Source: a virus | IMG/VR virus record: IMGVR_UViG_3300032896_000012 | Span: 1-25,575 of that record | DNA length: 25,575 bases | Reading direction: 5' to 3' (one strand) | Shown: positions 7,331 to 14,910 of the stretch, piece by piece | Numbering within the stretch: the stretch's first letter is position 1 | How the letters are laid out: every line of letters starts with the position of its first letter | The notes under the pieces: model-generated | Database searches by the model: none | Seen by the model: the letters and a program-made list of their open reading frames with translations, nothing else | What the model was told of the DNA's origin: nothing | Translations under genes and position numbers: made by a program

Positions 7331-8449
7331 ATGACCTCGCCGATCAACAACGCCTATTCGCCGTCGGCGGTAATCCGGCCGCGGCTGCGGGTTCTGGTGA
7401 ACGGGGTAAATATACCGACCGCACTTTCGGCCTCGATCACCAGTACGAACAACTATCATGGCGACCGCTACACCGCGACGCTGGCGCCGCCGATCTCGGG
7501 GCTCGGCAGCTTTGTATGGTGGGAGCAGCAGACCGACATCGCTGCCGATGTGCAGATCGGCTTGGTACCTTCCGGGGCACCGGAGAGCGCGGTAGTCTGG
7601 CAGTCCATCGTGCAGGGGCCGGTGGATCGCACCACGCACGGCTTCAACGCCGGGGCGATCCAGCTCGAGGGTCGCGATTACACGGCGAAGTTGATTGACT
7701 TCAAGACCGAGCTGGCGAACGTCAATCAGACATCGAGCGAGATCGTCGCATCGTTGGCCGCACAGGTCGGGCTGCAGTCACAGGTGACGCAGACCACGAC
7801 GCCAGTCGGGCGATATTATGAGTTGGAGCACACCTGTGTGCAGCTCAATCAGTTCCACAGGGCGATCACCGGCTGGGACGAGGTCGTGCTGCTGGCCCGC
7901 TACGAGGGGTTCGACGCCTTCTTTGTCGGTGACACGTTGTATTTCCAGCCGCCCGTTGCGGTCGGATCGGATCCGTATTTGCTGTGGTGGCAGCAGGACA
8001 AGCAGGGTCGGGTGCAGAGCAACATGGTCGAGTTCTCGGCGGAGCGGGCGCTGACCGTCGCCAAGGGCGTGAACGTGATAGTCAAGTCCTGGCATGGCAA
8101 GCAGGCGCGTGCGTTCACCCGAGGGTACCCGAGTGCCAATCCGGTCGGCGCGAGCAGCAATGTCCAGCAATACTTGTTCGTTCGGCCGAACCTGACGGAA
8201 GATCAGGCACAGCAACTTGCCAACCAGTTATATGTCGAGATCATTACGCATGAGCGCACGATCAACGTGACGCTGCCGGGAGACTCGGTCCTGACGCCGC
8301 GCGTGCTGGTGCAGTTGACCGGGACGGGCACTGGCTATGATCAGACCTATTATCCGAACACCGTCAGGCGGACGGTCGGCCGGGGTGGTTACCTGATGCA
8401 CCTGTGCGCCAAGAATCACAGTCCCCAGACGGAAGTGGCAGCACCATGA
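7331..8449 (+). CDS. Baseplate hub protein (gpD / gp27-like late control D)
   Basis: This is a 372-residue protein with the layout of hub proteins. The N-terminal beta domain has RPRLRVLVNGVNIPTALSASI, FVWWEQQTDIAADVQIG and IQLEGRDYTAKLIDFK. A middle LysM/hub fold has TSSEIVASLAAQVGL and GWDEVVLLARYEGFDAFFVGDTLYF. A C-terminal barrel contains RVLVQLTGTGTGYDQTYY. It trimerises at the centre of the baseplate and carries the spike. The ATG lies one base after the CCA end of the tRNA. No Shine-Dalgarno is visible, because the T arm and acceptor strand occupy that space. The stop overlaps the spike gene's ATG. Confidence 0.88.
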   Translation: MTSPINNAYSPSAVIRPRLRVLVNGVNIPTALSASITSTNNYHGDRYTATLAPPISGLGSFVWWEQQTDIAADVQIGLVPSGAPESAVVWQSIVQGPVDRTTHGFNAGAIQLEGRDYTAKLIDFKTELANVNQTSSEIVASLAAQVGLQSQVTQTTTPVGRYYELEHTCVQLNQFHRAITGWDEVVLLARYEGFDAFFVGDTLYFQPPVAVGSDPYLLWWQQDKQGRVQSNMVEFSAERALTVAKGVNVIVKSWHGKQARAFTRGYPSANPVGASSNVQQYLFVRPNLTEDQAQQLANQLYVEIITHERTINVTLPGDSVLTPRVLVQLTGTGTGYDQTYYPNTVRRTVGRGGYLMHLCAKNHSPQTEVAAP

Positions 8450-9111
8450 GTGCCGATCAGCTGCTGAATGCACTTAAGTTGCATATGGCCAGCATGGATG
8501 CGCAGGCAGGGCAGGCCCGGATGGGCGTGGTGCAGAGTTACGATCCGAACAGCGGCACGGCGAAGGTGCTGATCCAGCCCGAGGGCGTCCTGACAAGTTG
8601 GCTACCGGTGCTGTCGCAATCGGTAGGTGCAGGTTGGGGGGTTCATACACCGCTAGCCGGCGGCGAGCAGGTGCTCGTTCTGCCAATGGAAGGCGACGCC
8701 GACAACGGCGTGATTGTCGGCCGCGCCTGGTCGGACCAAATGCAACCGCCCCAGAACCCGTTTGGCGGCACGCTCGGCGCTGCCCAGATCCTGCTTCTCG
8801 ACAAGAGCGGGTCGGCGCTGCTGCTCGATGCGACGGGGAACATCAAGGTGAAGAACGCCGCGGGGGCCAGCGCGCTCATCGAAAGCAATGGGCAGATCGC
8901 GCTAACCGATGCCTCTGGGACCTCGCTCGTGCTGAGCAATAACGGCACCGTGAAGGTCACCGGCACGCTGGCGGTCAGCGGCGACATCATCGACCTGAAC
9001 AACGCGCATGGCTCGGTGCAAACCCTGCGCGCTGCCTACAATGCCCATGTGCATCCCGGCGTTGAAACTGGCGGCAACAACACTGGCACAACCGACGATC
9101 CGGTGCCCTGA
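8446..9111 (+). CDS. Baseplate spike protein (gpV-like)
   Basis: The ATG at 8446 is chosen because it overlaps the hub stop (ATGA); an upstream in-frame ATG at 8404 lies inside the hub gene. The 221-residue protein has an OB-fold N-terminal region (GVVQSYDPNSGTAKVLI, then GEQVLVLPMEGDADNGVIVG), followed by short beta-helical repeats (about 105-185). The C-terminus carries an H-x-H pair (H201, H203 in NAHVHPG) of the kind that binds iron at the membrane-piercing tip of P2/Mu-type spikes. It is expected to be a trimeric needle at the tube end. The family is well supported by domain order and neighbours. Confidence 0.9.
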   Translation: MSADQLLNALKLHMASMDAQAGQARMGVVQSYDPNSGTAKVLIQPEGVLTSWLPVLSQSVGAGWGVHTPLAGGEQVLVLPMEGDADNGVIVGRAWSDQMQPPQNPFGGTLGAAQILLLDKSGSALLLDATGNIKVKNAAGASALIESNGQIALTDASGTSLVLSNNGTVKVTGTLAVSGDIIDLNNAHGSVQTLRAAYNAHVHPGVETGGNNTGTTDDPVP

Positions 9112-9476
9112 TGGCCGATATCTCGCACGTGGTTGGCTCTGATCTCGCGCTTGGGCCGACCGGCGACCTTGCGGCTGTGAGCGATCCAAGCCTCGGCCAG
9201 CAGCGGGTTCTGCGTCGGCTGCTGACCAATCCGGAAGACTATATCTGGAACCTGACTTATGGCGCCGGGCTACCGGGCATGGTCGGCCAGCCGGCCAACC
9301 CCGCGGCGATCCAAGGGCTTATCACCTCGCAAATGTTGCAAGAGGCAGCGGTGGCGCAATCACCGCTGCCGCAGGTCACCGTCTCGTCCGATAACAACGG
9401 CACCGTCTATGCCTATGTCCAGTATGCCGATGCCGATACCGGGCAGACGCAGGTGCTGACCGTGCCCCTGCAGTGA
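9111..9476 (+). CDS. Baseplate wedge protein (gp25 / gpW-like)
   Basis: This is a 121-residue protein whose ATG overlaps the spike stop (TGATG). The segment GPTGDLAAVSDPSLGQQRVLRRLLTNPEDYIWNLTYGAGL matches gp25-like wedge proteins, which typically show a G-D-x..., Q.vlr.L.t..G.. pattern near the N-terminus. A short beta C-terminus follows (VTVSSDNNGTVYAYVQYAD). Gp25-like subunits link the hub to gpJ wedges and prime sheath assembly. The order hub-spike-wedge-gpJ is the classic contractile-tail order. After this gene the otherwise gapless operon opens to about 97 bases. Confidence 0.85.
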   Translation: MADISHVVGSDLALGPTGDLAAVSDPSLGQQRVLRRLLTNPEDYIWNLTYGAGLPGMVGQPANPAAIQGLITSQMLQEAAVAQSPLPQVTVSSDNNGTVYAYVQYADADTGQTQVLTVPLQ

Positions 9477-9487
9477 GCTGCCATCTT

Positions 9488-9517
9488 TCAGTTGTCAGTT
9501 GTCGGGTCTACGACGAC
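9488..9517 (+). repeat. Intergenic TCAGTTGTCAG element with adjoining hairpin
   Basis: The gap 9477-9573 contains TCAGTTGTCAG (9488-9498). A short hairpin, GTTGTCG (9498-9504) with CGACGAC (9511-9517) containing one G-T pair, follows. The same 11-mer occurs in reverse complement at 13351-13361, in the only other sizeable gap of this operon. No T-run follows, so it is not a simple terminator. It may belong to an interspersed repeat family. Confidence 0.5.
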
Positions 9518-9573
9518 TGAGAACCGACCTTAGATTTCTGCCAACTAACGATTGAAACCTGGGAACCGAATCA

Positions 9574-10716
9574 GTGCTGCCATTGCAGACCTTCACCGCG
9601 CTGGTGCAGCAATTTGCCGCAGCGGCACAGGCCAGCGCGTCCGCTCTGCTGGACTTCAGCGTGGGGTCGATCTCGCGTGCGCTCGGCGAGGCGTGTTCCT
9701 CGATCGCCTTGTGGTTGCAGTGGATCGCCATTCAGATCCTGCAGATGACCCGTGCGGCAACCAGCCAGGGCTCGGCCCTCGATAGCTGGATGGCGGATTT
9801 CTCGCTGACCCGGCTGCCAGCGGTGGCAGCGACCGGGCCGGTGACGTTCTCGCGCTTCACGCCCAGCAGCTCCGCGTTGGTGCCGGTCGGGGCGCAGGTG
9901 AAGACTGCGGACGGCTTGCGTATTTTCGCGGTAGTTGTGGACACCACGAATAGTCTGTGGAGCGCGGCGCAGAACGGCTTTCTGATCCCCGCCGGTACCG
10001 CCTCGGGCACCTGCACGGTGCAGGACGTGACGACCGATGCGAGCGGCAACCTGTCGGTCGGCACCGCGGGTAACGTATCGGCCGGTGCCATCTCGTTGCT
10101 GGCGAGCGCGATCCCCGGGATCGACACCGTGACCAACCCGGTTGCGTTCACGAACGGAATTGATGCCGAGAGCGATGCAGCATTCCGGGCGCGCTTCGCC
10201 AATTACATCCAGACCCGCAGTCTGGCGACGGACGGCGCCGTGGCCTACGCGATCCAGTCGGTGCAGTCGGGCTTGCAGTTCACCATCCAGGAGAACGAGG
10301 CTGGCGGGTCGTATCAGCCGGGCAATTTCGTGGTGACGGTCGATGACGGCTCGGGCAACCCGCCATCCGCGCTGCTGTCCGCGGTCTATACTGCGATCAA
10401 CGTGGTGCGGCCGGTGGGCAGCACGTTCACCGTGCAAGGGCCGGGCGACCTGACAGCAAATATCACCTTCACGGTTACGACGAACCCAACCAGCAACAAG
10501 CCGAACCTGATCGGCCCGATCACCACGGCGATCGATACCTATGTCGATACGCTGCCGGTGGGTGCGACACTGGCGTTCACGCGGCTTGCGGCGGCGATCT
10601 ACGGCGTTGACCCGAGCATCGTCAATGTGACCTCGCTCGAGATCAACGGCGGCACGGCGGACATCGTGCCGACGCAGAGCCAGGTGGTGAAGGTCGGAAC
10701 GGTGGTCATCTCCTAA
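9574..10716 (+). CDS. Baseplate protein J
   Basis: This is a 380-residue gpJ-like protein. An N-terminal helical region contains the conserved GSALDSWMADFSLTRLPA. The core beta domain (SSALVPVGAQVKTADGLRIFAV, later GTAGNVSAGAISLL) is followed by the diagnostic GIDAESDAAFRARFANYI and a C-terminal domain (VVRPVGSTFTVQGP, ITTAIDTYVDTLPVGATLAFTRLAAAIYGV). GpJ forms the wedge ring that triggers sheath contraction. Translation starts at GTG 9574 with only a weak ribosome site. The preceding 97-base gap with a repeat makes this the least tightly coupled junction in the baseplate cassette. Confidence 0.92.
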   Translation: MLPLQTFTALVQQFAAAAQASASALLDFSVGSISRALGEACSSIALWLQWIAIQILQMTRAATSQGSALDSWMADFSLTRLPAVAATGPVTFSRFTPSSSALVPVGAQVKTADGLRIFAVVVDTTNSLWSAAQNGFLIPAGTASGTCTVQDVTTDASGNLSVGTAGNVSAGAISLLASAIPGIDTVTNPVAFTNGIDAESDAAFRARFANYIQTRSLATDGAVAYAIQSVQSGLQFTIQENEAGGSYQPGNFVVTVDDGSGNPPSALLSAVYTAINVVRPVGSTFTVQGPGDLTANITFTVTTNPTSNKPNLIGPITTAIDTYVDTLPVGATLAFTRLAAAIYGVDPSIVNVTSLEINGGTADIVPTQSQVVKVGTVVIS

Positions 10717-10717
10717 C

Positions 10718-11443
10718 ATGGAGACCGGCGATCAGAACGATATGGCGGCGCGCATACGGGCCGTGCTGCCGGTGGGATGGTTCCCGAACAGTGCGCCAAT
10801 CCTGACAGCCATTCTGACGGGGTTCGGCGCCGTCTGGGCTCAGATGTATGCGCTGTTGGCCTGGGTGCAGTTGCAGACCCGCGTCACCACGGCGACGGGC
10901 GCGAACCTTGATCTAATCTCGCTCGATTTCTTCGGCGGCGATCTGCCGAGGCGAGCCGGCGAAAGCGACGCGGCCTTCGAGGCGCGGATCGAGCGCGAGC
11001 TGTTCCGGCCCAAGGGCACGCGCGCCGCAGTGGTGCGGGAGCTGATCGACCTGACCGGACAGGCGCCGCGGATTTTCGAACCGGCCCTGACATCTGACAC
11101 CGGCGGCTACACTATTGGCGGCGTCGGCTATGGGGCGGGCGGCGGCTACGGAAGCGTGCTACTGCCGTTCCAGTTCTTCGTGCAGGCGTATTTCGCCATC
11201 GCCACGCCGATCGCCAACGTGGGCGGCTACTACGCGGGCTCGGGATGGGCTGGTGGCGGATATGGCGCCGGGGCGATCGAGTATGCGGACACCGAGAACG
11301 TGCCAGGCTTGATCCAGGACGCCGACATCTATGCCGGAGTGAACAACGTCCGGCCGGCGGCGACGATCGCCTGGGTGGCGATCTCCGCGGCACCGGTGCT
11401 GCCTGATCCTCCCGGCGCCTGCGGGGGAGTGGTGGCGTCGTGA
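10718..11443 (+). CDS. Baseplate gpI-like protein (DUF2612-type)
   Basis: This 241-residue protein follows gpJ after one base, the normal place of gpI-type proteins. The N-terminal half is helical (AARIRAVLPVGWFPNSAPILTAILTGFGAVWAQMYALLAW), with GANLDLISLDFFGGDLPRRAGESDAAFEARIERELFRPKGTRAAV, a pattern shared with gpI and DUF2612 proteins. The C-terminal half is Gly- and Tyr-rich (GGVGYGAGGGYGS and GGYYAGSGWAGGGYGAG), and probably an attachment surface for fibres. It would join gpJ wedges to the tail fibres. The stop overlaps the next GTG (GTGA). Confidence 0.75.
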   Translation: METGDQNDMAARIRAVLPVGWFPNSAPILTAILTGFGAVWAQMYALLAWVQLQTRVTTATGANLDLISLDFFGGDLPRRAGESDAAFEARIERELFRPKGTRAAVVRELIDLTGQAPRIFEPALTSDTGGYTIGGVGYGAGGGYGSVLLPFQFFVQAYFAIATPIANVGGYYAGSGWAGGGYGAGAIEYADTENVPGLIQDADIYAGVNNVRPAATIAWVAISAAPVLPDPPGACGGVVAS

Positions 11444-11679
11444 CCGTATGGGAGGGCGTGCCGCCGAACACCGAGCCGGGATGGCATCTGCTGCGCCGGA
11501 AGCCGAGCGCGTATCTCAAGCCGTCCTGCGGTGGCTGGGAAGAGGTTTATCACTACAACGGCAACCGGCGGCTTCCGTGGGAACGCAGGGACGATTGCTT
11601 GCGCAAAGGGTATTCCCACAAATGGATTGCGCGCGAATGGGAATATGCGGGGCGGCTCGTGCTTGAGGTGGCGCCATGA
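11440..11679 (+). CDS. Small conserved-looking protein, unknown
   Basis: This 79-residue protein starts at a GTG that overlaps the gpI-like stop and ends at a TGA that overlaps the ATG of the FN3 gene, so it is translationally coupled on both sides. It is basic and rich in Trp, Arg and Tyr (GWHLLRRKPSAYLKPSCGGWEEVYHYNGNRRLPWERRDD), unlike the small-residue-rich fibre proteins around it, and appears to be a compact soluble domain. No family is recognised. Position between gpI and fibre suggests a fibre adaptor or assembly factor, but that is inference. Confidence 0.65.
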   Translation: MTVWEGVPPNTEPGWHLLRRKPSAYLKPSCGGWEEVYHYNGNRRLPWERRDDCLRKGYSHKWIAREWEYAGRLVLEVAP

Positions 11680-12857
11680 CGATCGGCCCGAATAGCGTCG
11701 GCCTGTCGTGGACCGCTCCAATCTCGGGCGGCGCGCCGACGTATGGCTACACGATCGTGTCGCGGGTGACGGGCACCGGGCCGTTCTCCATCGTCGCTGC
11801 AGGCCTGACGGGCACGAACTACGAGGTCACGGGGCTGTCGCCGAGCACGTCATTCGATTTCGCGGTATTCGCTGTGAACGCCAACGGCCCCGGCCCGATG
11901 TCCGCGATCATCACGCAGGCGACGCAGGGCGCGGTGCCGAACGTGCCGACCGGGCTGACGGCTTCCGCGGGGTCGCCGGCGTACTCGGCCGTGGCGCTGT
12001 CGTGGACGGCGCCAGCGCCGGGTGGATTATATGGCCCGGCTACAAGCTATATCGTCCAATATAGGGTGCACGGCAGCGGGAGCTGGACGACGGCGGGCAG
12101 CGGTGTCACCGGCATCAGCTACGCGGTGACGGGGCTTTCGCACGATACGGCTTACGATTTCCAGGTGCTCGGTGTGAACAGCGTCGGTACGGGCGCGGCT
12201 TCCAGCGCGGTAATGCTGACGACTGACTATGCCCCGCCGAATGTCCCGCCGATCAGCAGTGTCGCGCCGGTGAATGACGGTACCACGTCGAAGCTGATGG
12301 TTACATGGACGGCGCCGGCAACCGATGCGACGCACGACGCGGCGACTGGCTACAACCTGCAATACAGCGTCCATGGCGCTGGGTCCTGGACGGTCGTTGT
12401 CGGCGTAACGAGTCCATGCACCATCACTGGATTGTCCGCTGGCACGTCCTATGATGTAGAGGTTCAGGGCACGAACGCGTCTACGACATCGCCGGGCTCG
12501 TGGTCTGGCGCCACGACCGCGAGCACATACTCAAGTGCGCTAACATGGGGCGTCAGCGGGCAGCCGCAATCGTCGTTCACGCACGGTTCCGGCAATATCA
12601 ACGGGGTGAGCAACGCGGGCATCAACGTCAACGCATCGCCGGAGCCGTCCGCCGTCTATCTTGACGCTACCACGTCGAACACCACGCTCCCGACATCGGG
12701 GTTGACCAGCGTGACCTACTACAACTCGACCTATCAATGGGCGGACTATTATCCGGTGCCTGGCACGCCGGGCACGTATTACCTGTGGGCGCTGGCGGAA
12801 AACAGCAGCGGCACTCTGATCGGCGCCATGGTCTCTGGCGCAATCACCGTCTCGTAG
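11676..12857 (+). CDS. Fibronectin type III repeat tail protein
   Basis: This 393-residue protein contains three FN3 domains at about 1-86, 87-186 and 187-286. Each shows the S-W-T-A-P strand and the Y-x-V-T-G-L-S-x-x-T-x-Y-D-F signature. A C-terminal module of ~107 residues (287-393) follows, ending in YYLWALAENSSGTLIG. The C-terminal module is paralogous to that of the fibre at 14911-16707. The first FN3 begins at the start codon, leaving no room for a virion-anchor domain or signal peptide. FN3 domains in phage tails are thought to bind carbohydrate or cell surfaces weakly. The ATG overlaps the upstream stop. Confidence 0.85.
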   Translation: MTIGPNSVGLSWTAPISGGAPTYGYTIVSRVTGTGPFSIVAAGLTGTNYEVTGLSPSTSFDFAVFAVNANGPGPMSAIITQATQGAVPNVPTGLTASAGSPAYSAVALSWTAPAPGGLYGPATSYIVQYRVHGSGSWTTAGSGVTGISYAVTGLSHDTAYDFQVLGVNSVGTGAASSAVMLTTDYAPPNVPPISSVAPVNDGTTSKLMVTWTAPATDATHDAATGYNLQYSVHGAGSWTVVVGVTSPCTITGLSAGTSYDVEVQGTNASTTSPGSWSGATTASTYSSALTWGVSGQPQSSFTHGSGNINGVSNAGINVNASPEPSAVYLDATTSNTTLPTSGLTSVTYYNSTYQWADYYPVPGTPGTYYLWALAENSSGTLIGAMVSGAITVS

Positions 12858-12896
12858 CGCGCCCCGCGAAAGCAGGGGCGGCAACCGGAGTTCCCG

Positions 12897-13133
12897 ATGT
12901 GCCGTGACCAGGGCCGCCATGCGGCGGCGGCAGATGTGCCGCGACTGTCGCTATCGCGCGCGCGGCTCGGCGTGCAGGTCCCTGCGAAAGCTGGAGACGA
13001 CAAGCCGAAGCGCAAAGGCGCCGGCGACGCCGATGAGCTCGAGCCGCAAGTAACCTGGCGCTGCGCGTGTGGCTACGTTAACCTGGCGCACCACACATGG
13101 TGCGCGCGCTGCTCGGATTGGCGTAGCCAGTGA
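12897..13133 (+). CDS. Zinc-ribbon protein, unknown role
   Basis: This 78-residue protein has a C-terminal motif WRCACGYVNLAHHTWCARC. The cysteines are C56, C58, C69 and C72, with an Asn at 62. This matches the RanBP2-type zinc ribbon W-x-C...C-x3-N-x6-C-x2-C, except that only one residue separates the first two Cys. The N-terminal ~50 residues are basic and low-complexity. The downstream 58-codon gene starts at the A of this TGA (TGATG), supporting this frame's stop. The N-terminal start is less sure. A nucleic-acid or protein-binding accessory role is possible but not shown. Confidence 0.55.
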   Translation: MCRDQGRHAAAADVPRLSLSRARLGVQVPAKAGDDKPKRKGAGDADELEPQVTWRCACGYVNLAHHTWCARCSDWRSQ

Positions 13134-13309
13134 TGCGCCGCGTGTTCGTCGTGCTCACCACGGACGGGCAGCCGTGGAATGACTGCGCCTTCGGCACGGA
13201 ACAGCATGCGTGCGGCTCGGCCTGCCGCGCGATGGGCGTGTATTGGCCACAGCTTGCGGCACGCGGCTGGCGCATCGTGCCGGCTGAATTGCAGTTCAGT
13301 GGTCAGTGA
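13133..13309 (+). CDS. 58-residue hypothetical protein
   Basis: This short gene overlaps the stop of the zinc-ribbon gene by TGATG and runs 58 codons to TGA 13307-13309. The product begins MRRVFVVLTTDGQPWNDCAFGTEQHACG and contains three Cys and three Trp, a composition more like a folded small domain than a chance frame in GC-rich DNA. The final residues (FSGQ) are encoded by the first part of the TCAGTGGTCAG repeat. The repeat thus appears to have inserted into, or overwritten, the gene's 3' end. No family is recognised. Confidence 0.5.
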   Translation: MRRVFVVLTTDGQPWNDCAFGTEQHACGSACRAMGVYWPQLAARGWRIVPAELQFSGQ

Positions 13310-13361
13310 TCAGCTGTCGGTGATCAGAAATGCAATTGGCCACTGACTTTCTGACAACTGA
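13287..13361 (+). repeat. Structured intergenic inverted repeat
   Basis: Several nested pairings occur here. TCAGTGGTCAG (13296-13306) pairs with CTGACAACTGA (13351-13361) at 10 of 11 positions. AATTGCA (13287-13293) pairs with TGCAATT (13331-13337). TGATCA (13307-13312) pairs with TGATCA (13321-13326) around an 8-base loop. The outer arms are related to the 11-mer at 9488-9498. There is no T-run. It ends 14 bases before the next gene's ATG, next to that gene's AGGAG. Confidence 0.6.
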
Positions 13362-13375
13362 TTAGGAGAGGGGAC

Positions 13376-13591
13376 ATGGATGTGGTGATCGTGCAAGCCG
13401 CTGCGTGCGGTGTGCCCGTGCACTTCGACAGCCTACCGCTGGCGATCGAGTTCCTACGGATGGTCACGCACCAGATCGTGCCCGAGCAGTGGGTCGCGAT
13501 GGTCAAGGCGCTGATCCCTGAGCCGCACACCGCCGAGGCGGTGAAGGCTGCACAGGATTTGGCGACCAAGTGCCTCGGCACGCCTTCCTAA
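13376..13591 (+). CDS. 71-residue hypothetical protein in fibre region
   Basis: A good ribosome site (AGGAGAGGGG, about 13364-13373) precedes the ATG, making this one of the better-initiated genes in the window. The product (VVIVQAAACGVPVHFDSLPLAIEFLRMV...) looks like a small alpha/beta or helical domain, with a C-terminal helix AEAVKAAQDLATKCLG. No known motif is seen. It lies directly upstream of a glycine-rich fibre gene. Small genes in this position are often fibre chaperones, but the sequence offers no direct evidence for that here. Confidence 0.7.
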   Translation: MDVVIVQAAACGVPVHFDSLPLAIEFLRMVTHQIVPEQWVAMVKALIPEPHTAEAVKAAQDLATKCLGTPS

Positions 13592-13623
13592 CCTACGAAA
13601 CCACCCCCTGACGCGAGAACCAA

Positions 13624-14904
13624 ATGGACAGGCAAATTGTTTATCCGGGCGCCATTCCGCTCGACACAGACGTGCTGAACCTCGAACGCAACGTCATGAT
13701 CGCGGAAGGTTTTGTGGCCCAGGGCGCGTTCGGTACGGGGACGCAGGTGTGGGGGCTTGCCTGCGGGCCAACGACCCCGGCGTCGATGAGCGTCGTGGTG
13801 GCGCCGGGCGCGATCGTGTCCCAACAGGTGGTCGATCAGAACGCCTTCGGCTCGCTCGCGGCGGACACCACTGATGTGCTGATGAAGGTCGGCATCAACC
13901 TGACCAGCACCACGCTGACCACCACGGTGCCAGCGAGCGCGGGGCAGTCGATCAACTACCTGATCGAGGCATCGTTCCTTGAAGAAGACACCACGCCGGT
14001 GGTGCTCCCGTACTATAACGCTTCCAATCCGGCGCAGCCCTACACAGGACCGTCGAACTCCGGTGCGGCGCAGAACACGCAACGCTTGCAGCGGGTGCAG
14101 TTGCAGCTCAAGGCCGGCACCCCGGCCAGCACCGGCACGCAGACAACGCCAGCGGTCGATAGCGGCTGGGTTGGGCTTTACGTCGTGACGGTCGCCTATG
14201 GGCAGACCACGGTCACGACTGGGAACATCAGCACCTATCCGGCGGCGCCGTTCCTCGGCGGCGGCCAACTGACCACGGGTCGGCTCATCAACGTGCAGAC
14301 CTTCACGACCAATGGCACGTATTGGTCCACGCCCGGCACCGCGTCTATCATCATTGAGGCGGTCGGTGGCGGCGCCTCGGGCGGCGGTACGGCGGCCACC
14401 GGTGCCGGACAAGGCTCGGTGTCAAGCGGCGGGAGCGCCGGTAGCATTGCGGTCGGGCGATTCACGTCGGGTTTCACCGGCGGCTTGGCGGTTACGATCG
14501 GAGCTGGCGGTGCGGCGCCGGCGGCGGGTCAGAACAACGGCAACAACGGCGGCACGACGAGCGTTTACGGGCTGCTGTCGTGCCCCGGCGGCCTCGGCGG
14601 GGTAGGCGGCCCGGCCAACAGCAACAGCATGATCGTCTCGTCGGCCGGCACCGGCAGCGCGCCGACGAGCGGTGGAAGCATCATCTACAGCGCGACCGGG
14701 CAGGCAGGCACCTATGGGATGATGCTCGATCCGAGCGGGTCCTATTACGCCGGCGCCGGGATGGGCGGCATCTCGCCCCTGACGGCAGGCTCCGGCGGCC
14801 CGGGCGCGGGCGGGGCAGGCACGCAAGCGGTCGGCGCCAGCTCGGCGGCGAGCGCTGGCCAGGCCGGCAATGCCGGGATCGTCGTCATCTATGAATACGC
14901 GTGA
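13624..14904 (+). CDS. Tail fibre protein with glycine-rich receptor-binding tip
   Basis: This is a 426-residue protein. Residues 1-225 form a structured phage-type N-terminal region (IVYPGAIPLDTDVLNLERNVMIAEGF, then beta-rich VVVAPGAIVSQQVV), probably the virion attachment part. Residues ~225-426 are a glycine-rich domain: TFTTNGTYWSTPGTASIIIEAVGGGASGGG, long Gly/Ala/Ser/Asn runs, closing GNAGIVVIYEYA. This matches the polyglycine-sandwich type of fibre tip known from T4-like gp38 adhesins and Gly_rich domains. Such tips form hypervariable loops that contact the receptor. It starts at ATG 13624 with a weak ribosome site. A second gene of the same tip type lies at 19559. Confidence 0.85.
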   Translation: MDRQIVYPGAIPLDTDVLNLERNVMIAEGFVAQGAFGTGTQVWGLACGPTTPASMSVVVAPGAIVSQQVVDQNAFGSLAADTTDVLMKVGINLTSTTLTTTVPASAGQSINYLIEASFLEEDTTPVVLPYYNASNPAQPYTGPSNSGAAQNTQRLQRVQLQLKAGTPASTGTQTTPAVDSGWVGLYVVTVAYGQTTVTTGNISTYPAAPFLGGGQLTTGRLINVQTFTTNGTYWSTPGTASIIIEAVGGGASGGGTAATGAGQGSVSSGGSAGSIAVGRFTSGFTGGLAVTIGAGGAAPAAGQNNGNNGGTTSVYGLLSCPGGLGGVGGPANSNSMIVSSAGTGSAPTSGGSIIYSATGQAGTYGMMLDPSGSYYAGAGMGGISPLTAGSGGPGAGGAGTQAVGASSAASAGQAGNAGIVVIYEYA

Positions 14905-14910
14905 CGCTGC

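Noticed and set aside
9571-10719. 382-codon minus-strand open frame
   Set aside because: It mirrors gpJ almost base for base, and its composition (many Arg, His, Gly) is that of a shadow frame.
13287-13361. Terminator before the 71-codon gene
   Set aside because: Stems are present but no T-run follows, so it is described as a structured repeat instead.
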